Origin: Pseudomonas multiresinivorans
GTDB taxonomy: Bacteria; Pseudomonadota; Gammaproteobacteria; Pseudomonadales; Pseudomonadaceae
Assembly: GCF_012971725.1 (NCBI RefSeq)
Contig: NZ_CP048833.1
Location: 5,518,001 to 5,582,000, forward strand
Length of the DNA: 64,000 nt
Direction of reading: 5' to 3'
The notes under the pieces are model-generated. The model was not told where the DNA came from, ran no database searches, and saw nothing but the letters and a program-made list of their open reading frames with translations. Shown piece by piece: positions 1 to 8,099 of this stretch. A program made the translations under genes and the position numbers. Every line of letters begins with the position of its first letter. Position 1 is the first letter of the stretch.

Positions 1-100
1 CTTCGTCATAGCGCTGGGCATTGGCGGCCAGCACGTCGCGGCAGACCCGCTCGGCGGAGTCGACGATGGCCAGTTCGGTGGCGTCGATATCGAAGTTCAT
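1..100 (-). CDS. Acyl-CoA dehydrogenase-like N-terminus (partial)
   Basis: Only the first 33 codons lie in the window; the gene runs off the left edge. The visible protein begins MNFDIDATELAIVDSAERV and has the amphipathic helical N-terminus expected of acyl-CoA dehydrogenases, but no catalytic region is visible. Its ATG overlaps the stop of the upstream CoA-transferase by four bases (ATGA), so the two are probably translationally coupled. The pairing of a CoA-transferase with an acyl-CoA dehydrogenase supports the call. With so few residues the family assignment is inference. Confidence 0.5.
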   Translation of the reverse strand, partial: MNFDIDATELAIVDSAERVCRDVLAANAQRYDE

Positions 101-1269
101 TGCACAGCTCCTGCTTTATTCGTGAGGCCGAACGCGGCGTTGGCTTCGCCCAATCGGGGAGCGCGCGTCGCGGCGTGGGGCTTGCGCCCGTTGAAGTAGA
201 CCGGTTGCGGCACCAGTGGCGGCTGGTCGTCGGCCGGCTGCACCAGCAGTTGGCGCACCTGCGCCTGTTCGCTGCCGGTGGCCTCGGCTAGGTTCCACAC
301 CGGCGAGGCCGGCACGCCGGCATCCAGCAGCAGATCGCAGGCCTGCTCGACGCTGCGCTGGCCGGTCCAGGCCTCGATCTCGGCGCGCAATGCCTGCTCG
401 TTGCGGGTGCGCGAGGGGTCGTCGGCGAAACGCGGATCGTCGGCCAGTTCGCCGCGGCCGATGCTTTCGCAGAAGCGCCGGAACAGCTTGTCGCTGGCCA
501 CCGCGATCACCACCAGGCCGTCGGCGGCGCGGTAGGTGTCGAACGGCGTCGACACCGGGTGGCGGTTACCGACCAGCCCCGGCGCCCTGCCGTGGGCGAA
601 CAGGTTGGACAGGCCAGTCATCTGCAGGCTGACCAGCACGTCGAACATCGCCACGTCGATGTATTGCGCACTGCTGCCCTGGTGCTCGCGGGCGAACAGC
701 GCGCTGCTGATCGCCCAGGCCGCATAGACGCCGGCGCACAGGTCGCCGAGTGCTTCGCCGCTGCGGGTCGGCCCGGTCTCGGGGAAGCCGCTGACGCTCA
801 TCAGCCCGGACATCGCCTGGGCGACGATGTCGTAGGCCGGGCGGCGCGACAGCGGGCCGTTCTGGCCGAAACCGGAAATGCTCGCGTAGATCAGCTTCGG
901 GTTGTGCTGCCTGAGGCTGTCGAAATCGATGCCCAGGCGCTGGGTGACGCCGGGGCGGAAGTTTTCCACCACGACATCGGCGTCCGCCACCAGGTCATAG
1001 AAACGCTGCAGGTCTTCCGGCGCCTTGAAGTCCAGCTCGACGCTGCGCTTGCCGCGGTTGATCAGGCCGAAATAGACACTTTCGCCGTCCTTGAACGGGC
1101 CGAGGTGGCGGCTGTCGTCACCATGCCCCGGCACTTCGAACTTGATCACTTCGGCACCGAGGTCGGCGAGCATCGCGGTGCAGTGCGGCCCGGCCAGCAC
1201 GCGGCTCAGGTCCAGTACGCGCACGCCATTCAGCGGCTGCGGCGTGGGCAGTTCAGTCACATTGCTCAT
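97..1269 (-). CDS. CaiB/BaiF-family (class III) CoA-transferase
   Basis: A 390-residue protein of typical family III CoA-transferase length. It has the N-terminal nucleotide-fold signature GVRVLDLSRVLAGP (about residues 15-28), the segment VENFRPG (101-107) and a GEALGD motif placing the probable catalytic aspartate at D176, which forms the aspartyl-CoA anhydride in this family. It starts 10 bases after hutU behind a GAGGA ribosome site and overlaps the next gene by four bases, so hutU, this gene and the dehydrogenase-like gene look like one operon. The context suggests CoA activation of an acid that is then desaturated and passed to urocanase. The acid substrate cannot be read from sequence. 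Confidence 0.9.
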   Translation of the reverse strand: MSNVTELPTPQPLNGVRVLDLSRVLAGPHCTAMLADLGAEVIKFEVPGHGDDSRHLGPFKDGESVYFGLINRGKRSVELDFKAPEDLQRFYDLVADADVVVENFRPGVTQRLGIDFDSLRQHNPKLIYASISGFGQNGPLSRRPAYDIVAQAMSGLMSVSGFPETGPTRSGEALGDLCAGVYAAWAISSALFAREHQGSSAQYIDVAMFDVLVSLQMTGLSNLFAHGRAPGLVGNRHPVSTPFDTYRAADGLVVIAVASDKLFRRFCESIGRGELADDPRFADDPSRTRNEQALRAEIEAWTGQRSVEQACDLLLDAGVPASPVWNLAEATGSEQAQVRQLLVQPADDQPPLVPQPVYFNGRKPHAATRAPRLGEANAAFGLTNKAGAVQ

Positions 1270-1279
1270 GCTCGATTCC

Positions 1280-2953
1280 TCAGCCTGTGATCATCGGCAG
1301 GTTCAGGCCCTGCTCCTTGGCGCAATCGATGGCGATCTGGTAACCGGCATCGGCATGTCGCATCACGCCGGTGCCTGGGTCGTTGGTCAGCACGCGGGCG
1401 ATGCGCGCGGCGGCTTCGTCGGTGCCGTCGCAGACGATCACCATCCCCGAGTGCTGGGAGAAGCCCATTCCCACGCCGCCACCGTGGTGCAGCGAGACCC
1501 AGGTGGCGCCGCTGGCGGTGTTCAGCAGGGCGTTGAGCAGCGGCCAGTCGGACACGGCGTCGGAGCCGTCGCGCATGGCTTCGGTCTCGCGGTTCGGGCT
1601 GGACACCGAGCCGGAGTCGAGGTGGTCACGGCCGATCACGATCGGCGCCTTCAGCTCGCCGCTGCGGACCATTTCGTTGAACGCCAGACCGAGCTTGGCG
1701 CGCTGCCCCAGGCCGACCCAGCAGATGCGCGCCGGCAGGCCCTGGAAGCTGATGCGCTCCTTGGCCATGTCCAACCAGTTGTGCAGGTGGGCGTCGTCGG
1801 CGATCAGTTCCTTGACCTTGGCGTCGGTCTTGTAGATGTCCTCGGCGTCGCCGGACAGCGCGGCCCAGCGGAACGGGCCGACGCCACGGCAGAACAGGGG
1901 GCGGATATAGGCCGGAACGAAGCCGGGGAAGTCGAAGGCGTTGGCGACACCCTCTTCCTTGGCCATCTGGCGGATGTTGTTGCCGTAGTCGAAGGTCGGC
2001 ACGCCCTGCTTCTGGAACTCCAGCATGGCCTGGACGTGCACGGCCATGGACTGCTTGGCAGCTTTCACCACGGCGGCCGGGTCGGTCTGCGCGCGGTCGC
2101 GGTACTGCTCCCAGGTCCAGCCGGCCGGCAGGTAGCCGTTGAGCGGGTCGTGGGCGGAGGTCTGGTCGGTGACCATGTCCGGGCGCACGCCGCGCTTGAT
2201 CAGTTCCGGGAGGATTTGGGCGGCGTTGCCCAGCAGGGCGATGGAGATGGCCTTGCCCTCGGCGGTGTATTGGGCGATACGCGCCAGGGCGTCATCGAGG
2301 TCCTTGGCCTGCTCGTCGACGTAGCGGCTGGCGAGGCGGAAGTCGATGCGGCTCTGCTGGCATTCGATGTTCAGCGAGCAGGCGCCGGCCAGGGTCGCGG
2401 CCAGCGGCTGGGCACCGCCCATGCCGCCGAGGCCGGCGGTGAGCACCCACTTGCCTTTCAGGTTGCCGTCGTAGTGCTGGCGGCCGGCTTCGACGAAGGT
2501 TTCGTAGGTGCCCTGGACGATGCCCTGGCTGCCGATGTAGATCCAGGAGCCGGCGGTCATCTGGCCGTACATGGCCAGGCCCTTGGCGTCGAGTTCGTTG
2601 AAGTGCTCCCAGTTGGCCCAGTGCGGCACCAGGTTGGAGTTGGCGATCAGCACGCGCGGGGCGTTGGCGTGGGTCTTGAAGACGCCGACCGGCTTGCCGG
2701 ATTGCACCAGCAGGGTTTCGTCGTCGTTCAGCTCCTTCAGGGTGGCGACGATCTTGTCGTAGCACTCCCAGTTGCGCGCGGCGCGGCCGATGCCGCCGTA
2801 CACCACCAGCTCCTTGGGGTTCTCGGCGACTTCCGGGTCGAGGTTGTTCATCAGCATGCGCAGCGGCGCTTCGGTCAGCCAGCTCTTGGCGTTCAGTTGG
2901 GTGCCGCGCGGGGCACGGATTTCGGTATCACGGTAACGGCCGGTGGAGCTCAT
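1280..2953 (-). CDS. hutU: Urocanate hydratase (urocanase)
   Basis: Converts urocanate to 4-imidazolone-5-propanoate with tightly bound NAD+, the second step of histidine breakdown. The 557-residue length matches urocanases. Visible signatures are YGGIGRAARNWEC (52-64), TAGLGGMGGAQPL (172-184) and FQGLPARICWVGLG with the expected active-site cysteine at C411. The start at 2953 (MSSTGRYRDTEIRAP) was chosen because it follows GAGGAAG and gives the family length; an upstream in-frame start would add 32 unconserved residues. No hutH, hutI, hutG or hutF is next to it. Instead it leads a CoA-transferase and dehydrogenase-like gene, and a HutC-type operator precedes it. Confidence 0.96.
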   Translation of the reverse strand: MSSTGRYRDTEIRAPRGTQLNAKSWLTEAPLRMLMNNLDPEVAENPKELVVYGGIGRAARNWECYDKIVATLKELNDDETLLVQSGKPVGVFKTHANAPRVLIANSNLVPHWANWEHFNELDAKGLAMYGQMTAGSWIYIGSQGIVQGTYETFVEAGRQHYDGNLKGKWVLTAGLGGMGGAQPLAATLAGACSLNIECQQSRIDFRLASRYVDEQAKDLDDALARIAQYTAEGKAISIALLGNAAQILPELIKRGVRPDMVTDQTSAHDPLNGYLPAGWTWEQYRDRAQTDPAAVVKAAKQSMAVHVQAMLEFQKQGVPTFDYGNNIRQMAKEEGVANAFDFPGFVPAYIRPLFCRGVGPFRWAALSGDAEDIYKTDAKVKELIADDAHLHNWLDMAKERISFQGLPARICWVGLGQRAKLGLAFNEMVRSGELKAPIVIGRDHLDSGSVSSPNRETEAMRDGSDAVSDWPLLNALLNTASGATWVSLHHGGGVGMGFSQHSGMVIVCDGTDEAAARIARVLTNDPGTGVMRHADAGYQIAIDCAKEQGLNLPMITG

Positions 2954-3351
2954 CTGGACTTCCTCGATGCAGGGGTGGCGCCACGCTGGAAGGCGGTCCG
3001 GCGGGGCGGAAACGGGTGAATAGAGGGCAACGGGCATTGCCGTACTCATCTAGTATCACCTGATATGTGTAAAACCTTATATCAACCTGTATATACAAGC
3101 TAATGCAAAGCGAGGGCCAAATAAGCTGGCGATGCCCAGGGAGCTCAGTCACATGACGACAATGTCGTTTTATTTCAAATGGATAGAAATCTTATGCACA
3201 GGCAGGCGGCGCCCCTCGCCACGGGCAGCAGCGAGAGAAGGTGGCGAGAAAGGAAGGAGAAAAAGTAACAGCGCGGTGCACAGAGGTAACAAAGCGGTGC
3301 ACCACAGGAGACAGCGGGGCGGATTTTCCGCCCCCTCGGGATGACAGCTGA
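2954..3351. other. Intergenic region with hutU control sequences
   Basis: A 398-base gap between hutC and hutU. The half nearest hutU is AT-rich (about 3050-3110) and holds the HutC-like palindrome. The half near hutC (about 3180-3345) is purine-rich on the plus strand, and I see no convincing gene or clear terminator in it. Confidence 0.5.
3086..3099. promoter_or_regulatory. Probable HutC operator upstream of hutU
   Basis: The sequence CCTGTATATACAAG is a palindrome with a perfect TGTATATACA core and one mismatched outer pair. It closely resembles the CTTGTATGTACAAG-type site I know for pseudomonad HutC. It lies about 130 bases upstream of the hutU start, in the only AT-rich part of the gap, and hutC is the adjacent gene. 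Confidence 0.7.
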
Positions 3352-4095
3352 TTACTGCCCGAAACGACCTTCGAGGCGATAGCGCGACCCCGGATAGACC
3401 AGTCGCGCAGCACCCACCTGCCCTTTCGCCGACCAGGTGCGACGGCGGATCAGCAGGCAGGCGTCGCCACGCTTGATGCGCAGCAGCTTGCAGTCGGCCG
3501 CTTCGGCGTTGATCGCCTCGACCACATGTTCACCCTCGGTCAGCGGCGCCAGCTGGATGAGGTAGGCGTAGGGGGTGATACGGGTGAAGTCCTGTTGCAG
3601 GTACTCCGGCGCCACCTCGGCGTTGACGAAGCGTTCCTCCAGCTGCACCGGTACGTCGTTCTCGTAGTGCACGACGACGGAGTGGAAGATGCGCTGGACG
3701 TTCTCCAGCTCGAACGGCATCGCCAGGGCCGCGCCCTCGGCCAGCGGCTCCAGCAGCACGACTTCGCAGCGGTGTTCATGCCCGCGCGCGGCGATCTCCT
3801 CGGCGATGTTGTGGATCTCGAAGAGCGCCGCGTGGCCCTTCTGTTCGGCGACGAAGGTCCCCACGCCCTGCAGGCGCACCAGCACGCCTTCGATGGTCAG
3901 CTCGCGCAACGCGCGGTTGATGGTCATCCGGCTCACGCCAAGCAGGGCGAACAGCTCGCTCTCCGAGGGCAGCTTGGAGTTGGGTTTCCAGACGCCGTTG
4001 CGGATCTGCTGCAGGATGATTTCCTTGACCCGCGCATACAGGGGCGCCGGAGTTTCCAACGCGAACGCGGCCAGGGAGGAATGATCTTGGGACAC
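3352..4095 (-). CDS. hutC: HutC-type GntR-family histidine-utilisation repressor
   Basis: Transcriptional repressor with an N-terminal GntR winged helix (PLYARVKEIILQQI, PSESELFALLGVSRMTINRA) and a C-terminal UTRA ligand domain. Segments such as LFEIHNIAEEIAARGH, QDFTRITPYAYL and LTEGEHVVEAI match what I know of pseudomonad HutC, whose inducer is urocanate. I chose the GTG at 4095 because it sits 5 bases after AGGAG and gives 247 residues, close to known HutC; an upstream GTG at 4146 has no good ribosome site. It lies upstream of hutU in the same direction, and a matching operator lies between them. Confidence 0.93.
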   Translation of the reverse strand: MSQDHSSLAAFALETPAPLYARVKEIILQQIRNGVWKPNSKLPSESELFALLGVSRMTINRALRELTIEGVLVRLQGVGTFVAEQKGHAALFEIHNIAEEIAARGHEHRCEVVLLEPLAEGAALAMPFELENVQRIFHSVVVHYENDVPVQLEERFVNAEVAPEYLQQDFTRITPYAYLIQLAPLTEGEHVVEAINAEAADCKLLRIKRGDACLLIRRRTWSAKGQVGAARLVYPGSRYRLEGRFGQ

Positions 4096-4238
4096 GGCAG
4101 CTCCTGAATCGGCGGAAGGCGGGCTAGCCGCCAGTTTACCTGCCACTGCGCCTGCCGCCTACGCAACAGACGCCGGGGAAAATCAGCAGGAATGAGACGC
4201 CTGGTTCCGGCTCACGAACGAGCCCGCAGCGGACCCGT

Positions 4239-4262
4239 GTTCGCGAGCAAGCTCGCTCCTAC
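4239..4262. repeat. REP-like palindromic unit
   Basis: A single copy of the window's dispersed palindrome (TTCGCGAGCAAGCTCGCTCC core, ending CTAC) between hutC and recJ. Related units occur near 9.3, 10.2, 18.4, 48.1 and 50.1 kb. It lies just downstream of the recJ stop codon. Confidence 0.85.
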
Positions 4263-4279
4263 GAAAAGCAGCCCTGAAC

Positions 4280-5995
4280 TCAGCGCGGCGCGATATGCGC
4301 CACCATCAGTTGCACCGTCTCGTTGCCACGGAATTCATTGACGTCGAGCTTGTAGGCCACTTCCGCCCAGCGCACGGTGGGATTGGGCCAGATTTCGCGG
4401 TCGATATTGAAGGCGATGGCGTCCAGTTGCAGCGAGCCGCACTCGGTCTTCAGCACCAGCTTCAGGTGCCGTTCGCCGACCACGCGCTGCTGGACGATCT
4501 GGAAGATGCCGTGGAACAGCGGCTCGGGGAAATGCTGTCCCCAGGGGCCGGCCTGGCGCAGCGCGCGGGCCAGCTCCAGGTGGAACTCCTCGGCGCCCAG
4601 CTGGCCGTCCGAGAGCAGGCGCCCGGTGAGGTCTTCTTCATCCAGCTGACGGCGCACCTCGGCGTCGAAGGCAGCGGCGAAGGCGCCGAAGTTTTCCTGC
4701 GGCAGCGACAGGCCGGCGGCCATGGCGTGACCACCGAACTTGCTGATCAGCCCCGGATGACGTGCGGCCACGGCGTCCAGCGCATCGCGGATATGGAAGC
4801 CCGGCACCGAACGCGCCGAGCCCTTGAGCGTTCCGTCGCCAGCATCGGCGAAGGCGATGGTCGGACGGTGGTAACGCTCCTTCAGGCGCGAGGCGAGGAT
4901 GCCGATCACGCCCTGGTGCCATTCCGGGTCGAACAGGCACAGGCCGAAGGGCATCTCCTCCACCGGCAGTTCCTTGAGTTGGGCCAGCGCCTCGCGCTGC
5001 ATGCCCTGCTCGATGGCCTTGCGGTCCTGGTTGAGCTGGTCGAGCTGCACCGCCATGTCGCGGGCGACGCCTTCGTCTTCGCAGAGCAGCAGCTCGATGC
5101 CGAGGGACATGTCGTCCAGGCGCCCGGCAGCGTTCAGGCGTGGGCCGAGGATGAAGCCCAGGTCGGTGGAGGTGATTCGCCGGCAATCGCGACCGGCCAC
5201 TTCCAGCAACGCACGCAGGCCCGGGCGCGCACGGCCAGCACGGATACGCGCGAGGCCCTGATGCACCAGGATGCGGTTGTTGGCGTCCAGCGGCACCACG
5301 TCGGCGACGCTGCCCAGGGACACCAGGTCGAGCAGTTCGGCGAGGTTCGGCTCGAGGATGCCGCGCGCGGCGAACCAGCCGCGTTCACGCAGGCGGGCCC
5401 GCAGGGCGAGCATCACATAGAAGATCACACCGACACCGGCCATGGCCTTGCTGGGGAAGTCACAGCCGGGCTGGTTCGGGTTGACGATGGCGTCGGCGGC
5501 GGGCAGTTCCGGCCCCGGCAGGTGGTGGTCGGTGACCAGCACGCGCAGGCCGGCGGCCTTGGCGGCGGCAACGCCGTCGATGCTGGAGATGCCGTTGTCC
5601 ACGGTCACCAACAGTTCCGGGCGCTTTTCCAGCGCCACGGCGACGATTTCCGGGGTCAGGCCGTAGCCATATTCGAAGCGGTTGGGCACCAGGTAATCGA
5701 CCCAGGCCGCGCCGAGCATGCGCAACGCCAGCACACCGACGCTGCTGGCGGTGGCGCCATCGGCGTCGAAGTCGCCGACGTAGAGAATCCGCTGGCCCTT
5801 TTCCAGCGCATCGACCAGCAGTTCCACCGCCGTGTCCACACCCTTGAGCTGCTGGTACGGGATCAGCCGCGCCAGGCCCTTGTCCAGCTCCTCTGCACTC
5901 TGCACGCCACGGGCGGCGTAAAGGCGGGTCAGTAGCGGCGGCAGGTCGCCCAGGTTGGGCAGGGTTTGCGGGAGGGGGCGGGCTTCGATGCGCAT
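4280..5995 (-). CDS. recJ: Single-stranded-DNA-specific 5'-3' exonuclease RecJ
   Basis: Degrades single-stranded DNA 5' to 3' in RecF-pathway recombination, mismatch and base-excision repair. The 571 residues match RecJ length. DHH-superfamily metal motifs are present: DFDADG at 75-80 and DHH at 156-158, with VDNGISS between them. A DHHA1-type segment (GSARSVPGFHIRDAL, then FGGHAMAAG) and a C-terminal OB-like region follow. The upstream gene is yaeQ, about 67 bases away on the same strand. Confidence 0.96.
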   Translation of the reverse strand: MRIEARPLPQTLPNLGDLPPLLTRLYAARGVQSAEELDKGLARLIPYQQLKGVDTAVELLVDALEKGQRILYVGDFDADGATASSVGVLALRMLGAAWVDYLVPNRFEYGYGLTPEIVAVALEKRPELLVTVDNGISSIDGVAAAKAAGLRVLVTDHHLPGPELPAADAIVNPNQPGCDFPSKAMAGVGVIFYVMLALRARLRERGWFAARGILEPNLAELLDLVSLGSVADVVPLDANNRILVHQGLARIRAGRARPGLRALLEVAGRDCRRITSTDLGFILGPRLNAAGRLDDMSLGIELLLCEDEGVARDMAVQLDQLNQDRKAIEQGMQREALAQLKELPVEEMPFGLCLFDPEWHQGVIGILASRLKERYHRPTIAFADAGDGTLKGSARSVPGFHIRDALDAVAARHPGLISKFGGHAMAAGLSLPQENFGAFAAAFDAEVRRQLDEEDLTGRLLSDGQLGAEEFHLELARALRQAGPWGQHFPEPLFHGIFQIVQQRVVGERHLKLVLKTECGSLQLDAIAFNIDREIWPNPTVRWAEVAYKLDVNEFRGNETVQLMVAHIAPR

Positions 5996-6062
5996 GGGTG
6001 TTCCAGTCGATTCATTCAGGCGCCGATCCCGGCGCCCTGGTTACAGCGGGTAAAGCTGGCGC

Positions 6063-6602
6063 TTAACGCTCGCCCATCAGCCATTCGACCTGCAACTCGT
6101 GCTGGCCGCGCTCGTCGGTGACGAAGATGGTTCCTTCGCTGATCATCACGGTCCAGTTGATCGAGCGCGGCAGGTCGCGGGAGATTTCTTCCAGCGCTTC
6201 CTGGGGCATGGCGACGACGTTGAGGTTCTTCAGGTGGCGGACGCTGTCGAGCACCTTGGTGGTCCACACGCGCAGGTTGCCGTAGGCGACCAGGGTCAGC
6301 TTCTCGCAGCGGCGCGAGCACCAGGTCAGGCGATCGGCATCCGGCTGGCCGACTTCGATCCAGTGCAGCACGCGGTCGTCCAGGCTCTTTTCCCAGAGCG
6401 AGGGCTCTTCCACGTCCGACAGCCCACGGCCGAAAGCCAGTTGCTCGTTGTACCAGATGACGTAGGCCAGCAGGCGCACCGCCAGGCGCTCCTCGGTTTC
6501 CGAGGGGTGGCGGGCAACGGTGAAGCGCAGGGTCTCGTAGACCCCACGGTCGAGGTCGGTCAGGCTGATATCGGCTTTGTAGGGCGTGGCGGACAGGGCC
6601 AT
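6063..6602 (-). CDS. yaeQ: YaeQ family protein
   Basis: A 179-residue protein matching the YaeQ family along its length, including MALSATPYKADISLTDLDRG, LAVRLLAYVIWYNE and WIEVGQPDADRL. The family has a PD-(D/E)XK nuclease-like fold; its cellular role is not settled, and an early claim of RfaH suppression was not a direct activity. It is probably cytoplasmic, with no signal peptide or membrane segment. It lies just upstream of recJ on the same strand. Confidence 0.93.
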   Translation of the reverse strand: MALSATPYKADISLTDLDRGVYETLRFTVARHPSETEERLAVRLLAYVIWYNEQLAFGRGLSDVEEPSLWEKSLDDRVLHWIEVGQPDADRLTWCSRRCEKLTLVAYGNLRVWTTKVLDSVRHLKNLNVVAMPQEALEEISRDLPRSINWTVMISEGTIFVTDERGQHELQVEWLMGER

Positions 6603-6663
6603 GGGTGTTCCCGGCGAATTTTCGAAGGCGGCAAGTCTACCGCGAAAGCACCGGCACCGTGGG

Positions 6664-7842
6664 TCAAGTGCGCGGACGTCGGTCGGTTCCAGGCTCCGGC
6701 GCGGCCAGTTCGATGCGGTTGCGGCCCTTGGCCTTGGCGGCGTAGAGCGCCTGGTCAGCCAGCGACAGCAGGCGCAGCAGATCGTGGCCGGCCTCGCGGC
6801 TGGTAGCGATGCCGATGCTCACGCTGAGCTGGCCCTCGGCCATGAACGGCAACTCGGCGAACTCACGACGCACGCGCTCCGCTACCTGGCACGCGCCCTC
6901 GGTATCAGCGCCCACGAGCAGGCAGGCGAATTCTTCCCCGCCGATGCGGGCGAACTGATCGTGCTTGCGCATCCGCGAGGCGGTGATGCGGCTGAACTCC
7001 ACCAGCACACGGTCGCCAGCGGGATGGCCGAAGGAGTCGTTTAGGCGCTTGAAGTTGTCCAGGTCGCAGAGCAGCAGCGAGGCCTGTTCGCCCCGCTCGG
7101 CGCACAGGCGCAGCAGGCGCTCGCCGGTCTCCATGAAGGCGCGCCGATTGCCGACGCCGGTCAGCGGATCGCTCAGGGCAGCGTTGCGGAACTGCAACTC
7201 GGCACGCTCCTTGACCATCGCCAGGGTAGCGAAGGCGATACCGATGGCGAACAGCATGGTCTCGAAGACCAGGAAGGTGAAGAAAGTGGAGCCCTGGCCG
7301 TTGTTGGCCACACTCTCGAACGGCATGCCACGGTCGACCACCAGGCGCACCGCATAAACGAGGGTATGAAACAGCAGTAGCGCCAGCGGCGGACGCAACT
7401 CCACTTCCAGTTTGCGGCGGCCCCGCCACAGTTCGCTGATGGCCGCCACGCAATAGATGACCGTGATGCCCGTGCTGACGGCGATGCGCACCGCGAGGGA
7501 TTCGTAGAACGCCGGGACCAGGCAGAGCGCTGCCCAGAACGCCGCTCCAGCGCCGATCAGCGGCCAGTGCGGCTTGCGGCCGGCGAAGACACGCATGGAG
7601 GTCCAGGTCATCGCCGAACACAGGTGCAGGACGACATTGCCCAGCAGGATCGCCACCCAGTCGAACCCCATCCCGCGCAGGGTCGCGAGGAAAGTCCCGA
7701 GGGCGCCCAGCAGCAGCGCAGCACTCATGTAGCCCAGGGTGGAGTCGCGGCGGCCACTGTGCCAGGCAAAGGCCATCAGCACGCCGACCAGGGTCAGCAC
7801 GTAGAGGTCGACGACAACCAGCGTCGGCAGGTTCAACGTCAT
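6664..7842 (-). CDS. Membrane-bound diguanylate cyclase (GGDEF)
   Basis: Makes the second messenger cyclic di-GMP from two GTP. The N-terminal half (about residues 1-215) has six or seven hydrophobic membrane helices. A short linker (MVKERAELQFRNAALSDPLTG) leads to a GGDEF domain with the active signature GGEEF at 301-305. No EAL or HD-GYP domain is present. The start at 7842 follows GAGGGGG and yields 392 residues; an upstream in-frame start lacks a ribosome site. The sensed signal is unknown, and the membrane part matches no sensor domain I can name with certainty. Confidence 0.92.
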   Translation of the reverse strand: MTLNLPTLVVVDLYVLTLVGVLMAFAWHSGRRDSTLGYMSAALLLGALGTFLATLRGMGFDWVAILLGNVVLHLCSAMTWTSMRVFAGRKPHWPLIGAGAAFWAALCLVPAFYESLAVRIAVSTGITVIYCVAAISELWRGRRKLEVELRPPLALLLFHTLVYAVRLVVDRGMPFESVANNGQGSTFFTFLVFETMLFAIGIAFATLAMVKERAELQFRNAALSDPLTGVGNRRAFMETGERLLRLCAERGEQASLLLCDLDNFKRLNDSFGHPAGDRVLVEFSRITASRMRKHDQFARIGGEEFACLLVGADTEGACQVAERVRREFAELPFMAEGQLSVSIGIATSREAGHDLLRLLSLADQALYAAKAKGRNRIELAAPEPGTDRRPRT

Positions 7843-8099
7843 GCAACCCCCTCGCCACCCGGCTGCACGCATTCTTCGGAGAATGCCGCCAGACCCTCGG
7901 GCTGTGTGGAAGAAAACAGACGCATCACGGTGTACCTGCCTGAAATCAGGCGAGCTTGAGTAAGAAACTTCTGGATGCCGCTACTCTACGCGCGCCCAAG
8001 GCCGGCGCAAAGCGCTGATACCGGGCGCCTGCCCGGCGGCCTGTTCGAAGCCGCGCACACGGGTTAGAGTCCCGCCACTCTCCTTGCTCGGACCCTTCG

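Noticed and set aside
1091..3019. A 642-codon open frame on the plus strand opposite hutU
   Set aside because: It mirrors the strongly conserved hutU codons, is rich in Val/Gly/Ala/His without motifs, and arises from third-position GC bias.
3132..3413. Small frames in both directions in the hutC-hutU gap
   Set aside because: No ribosome site or recognisable protein; composition looks non-coding.
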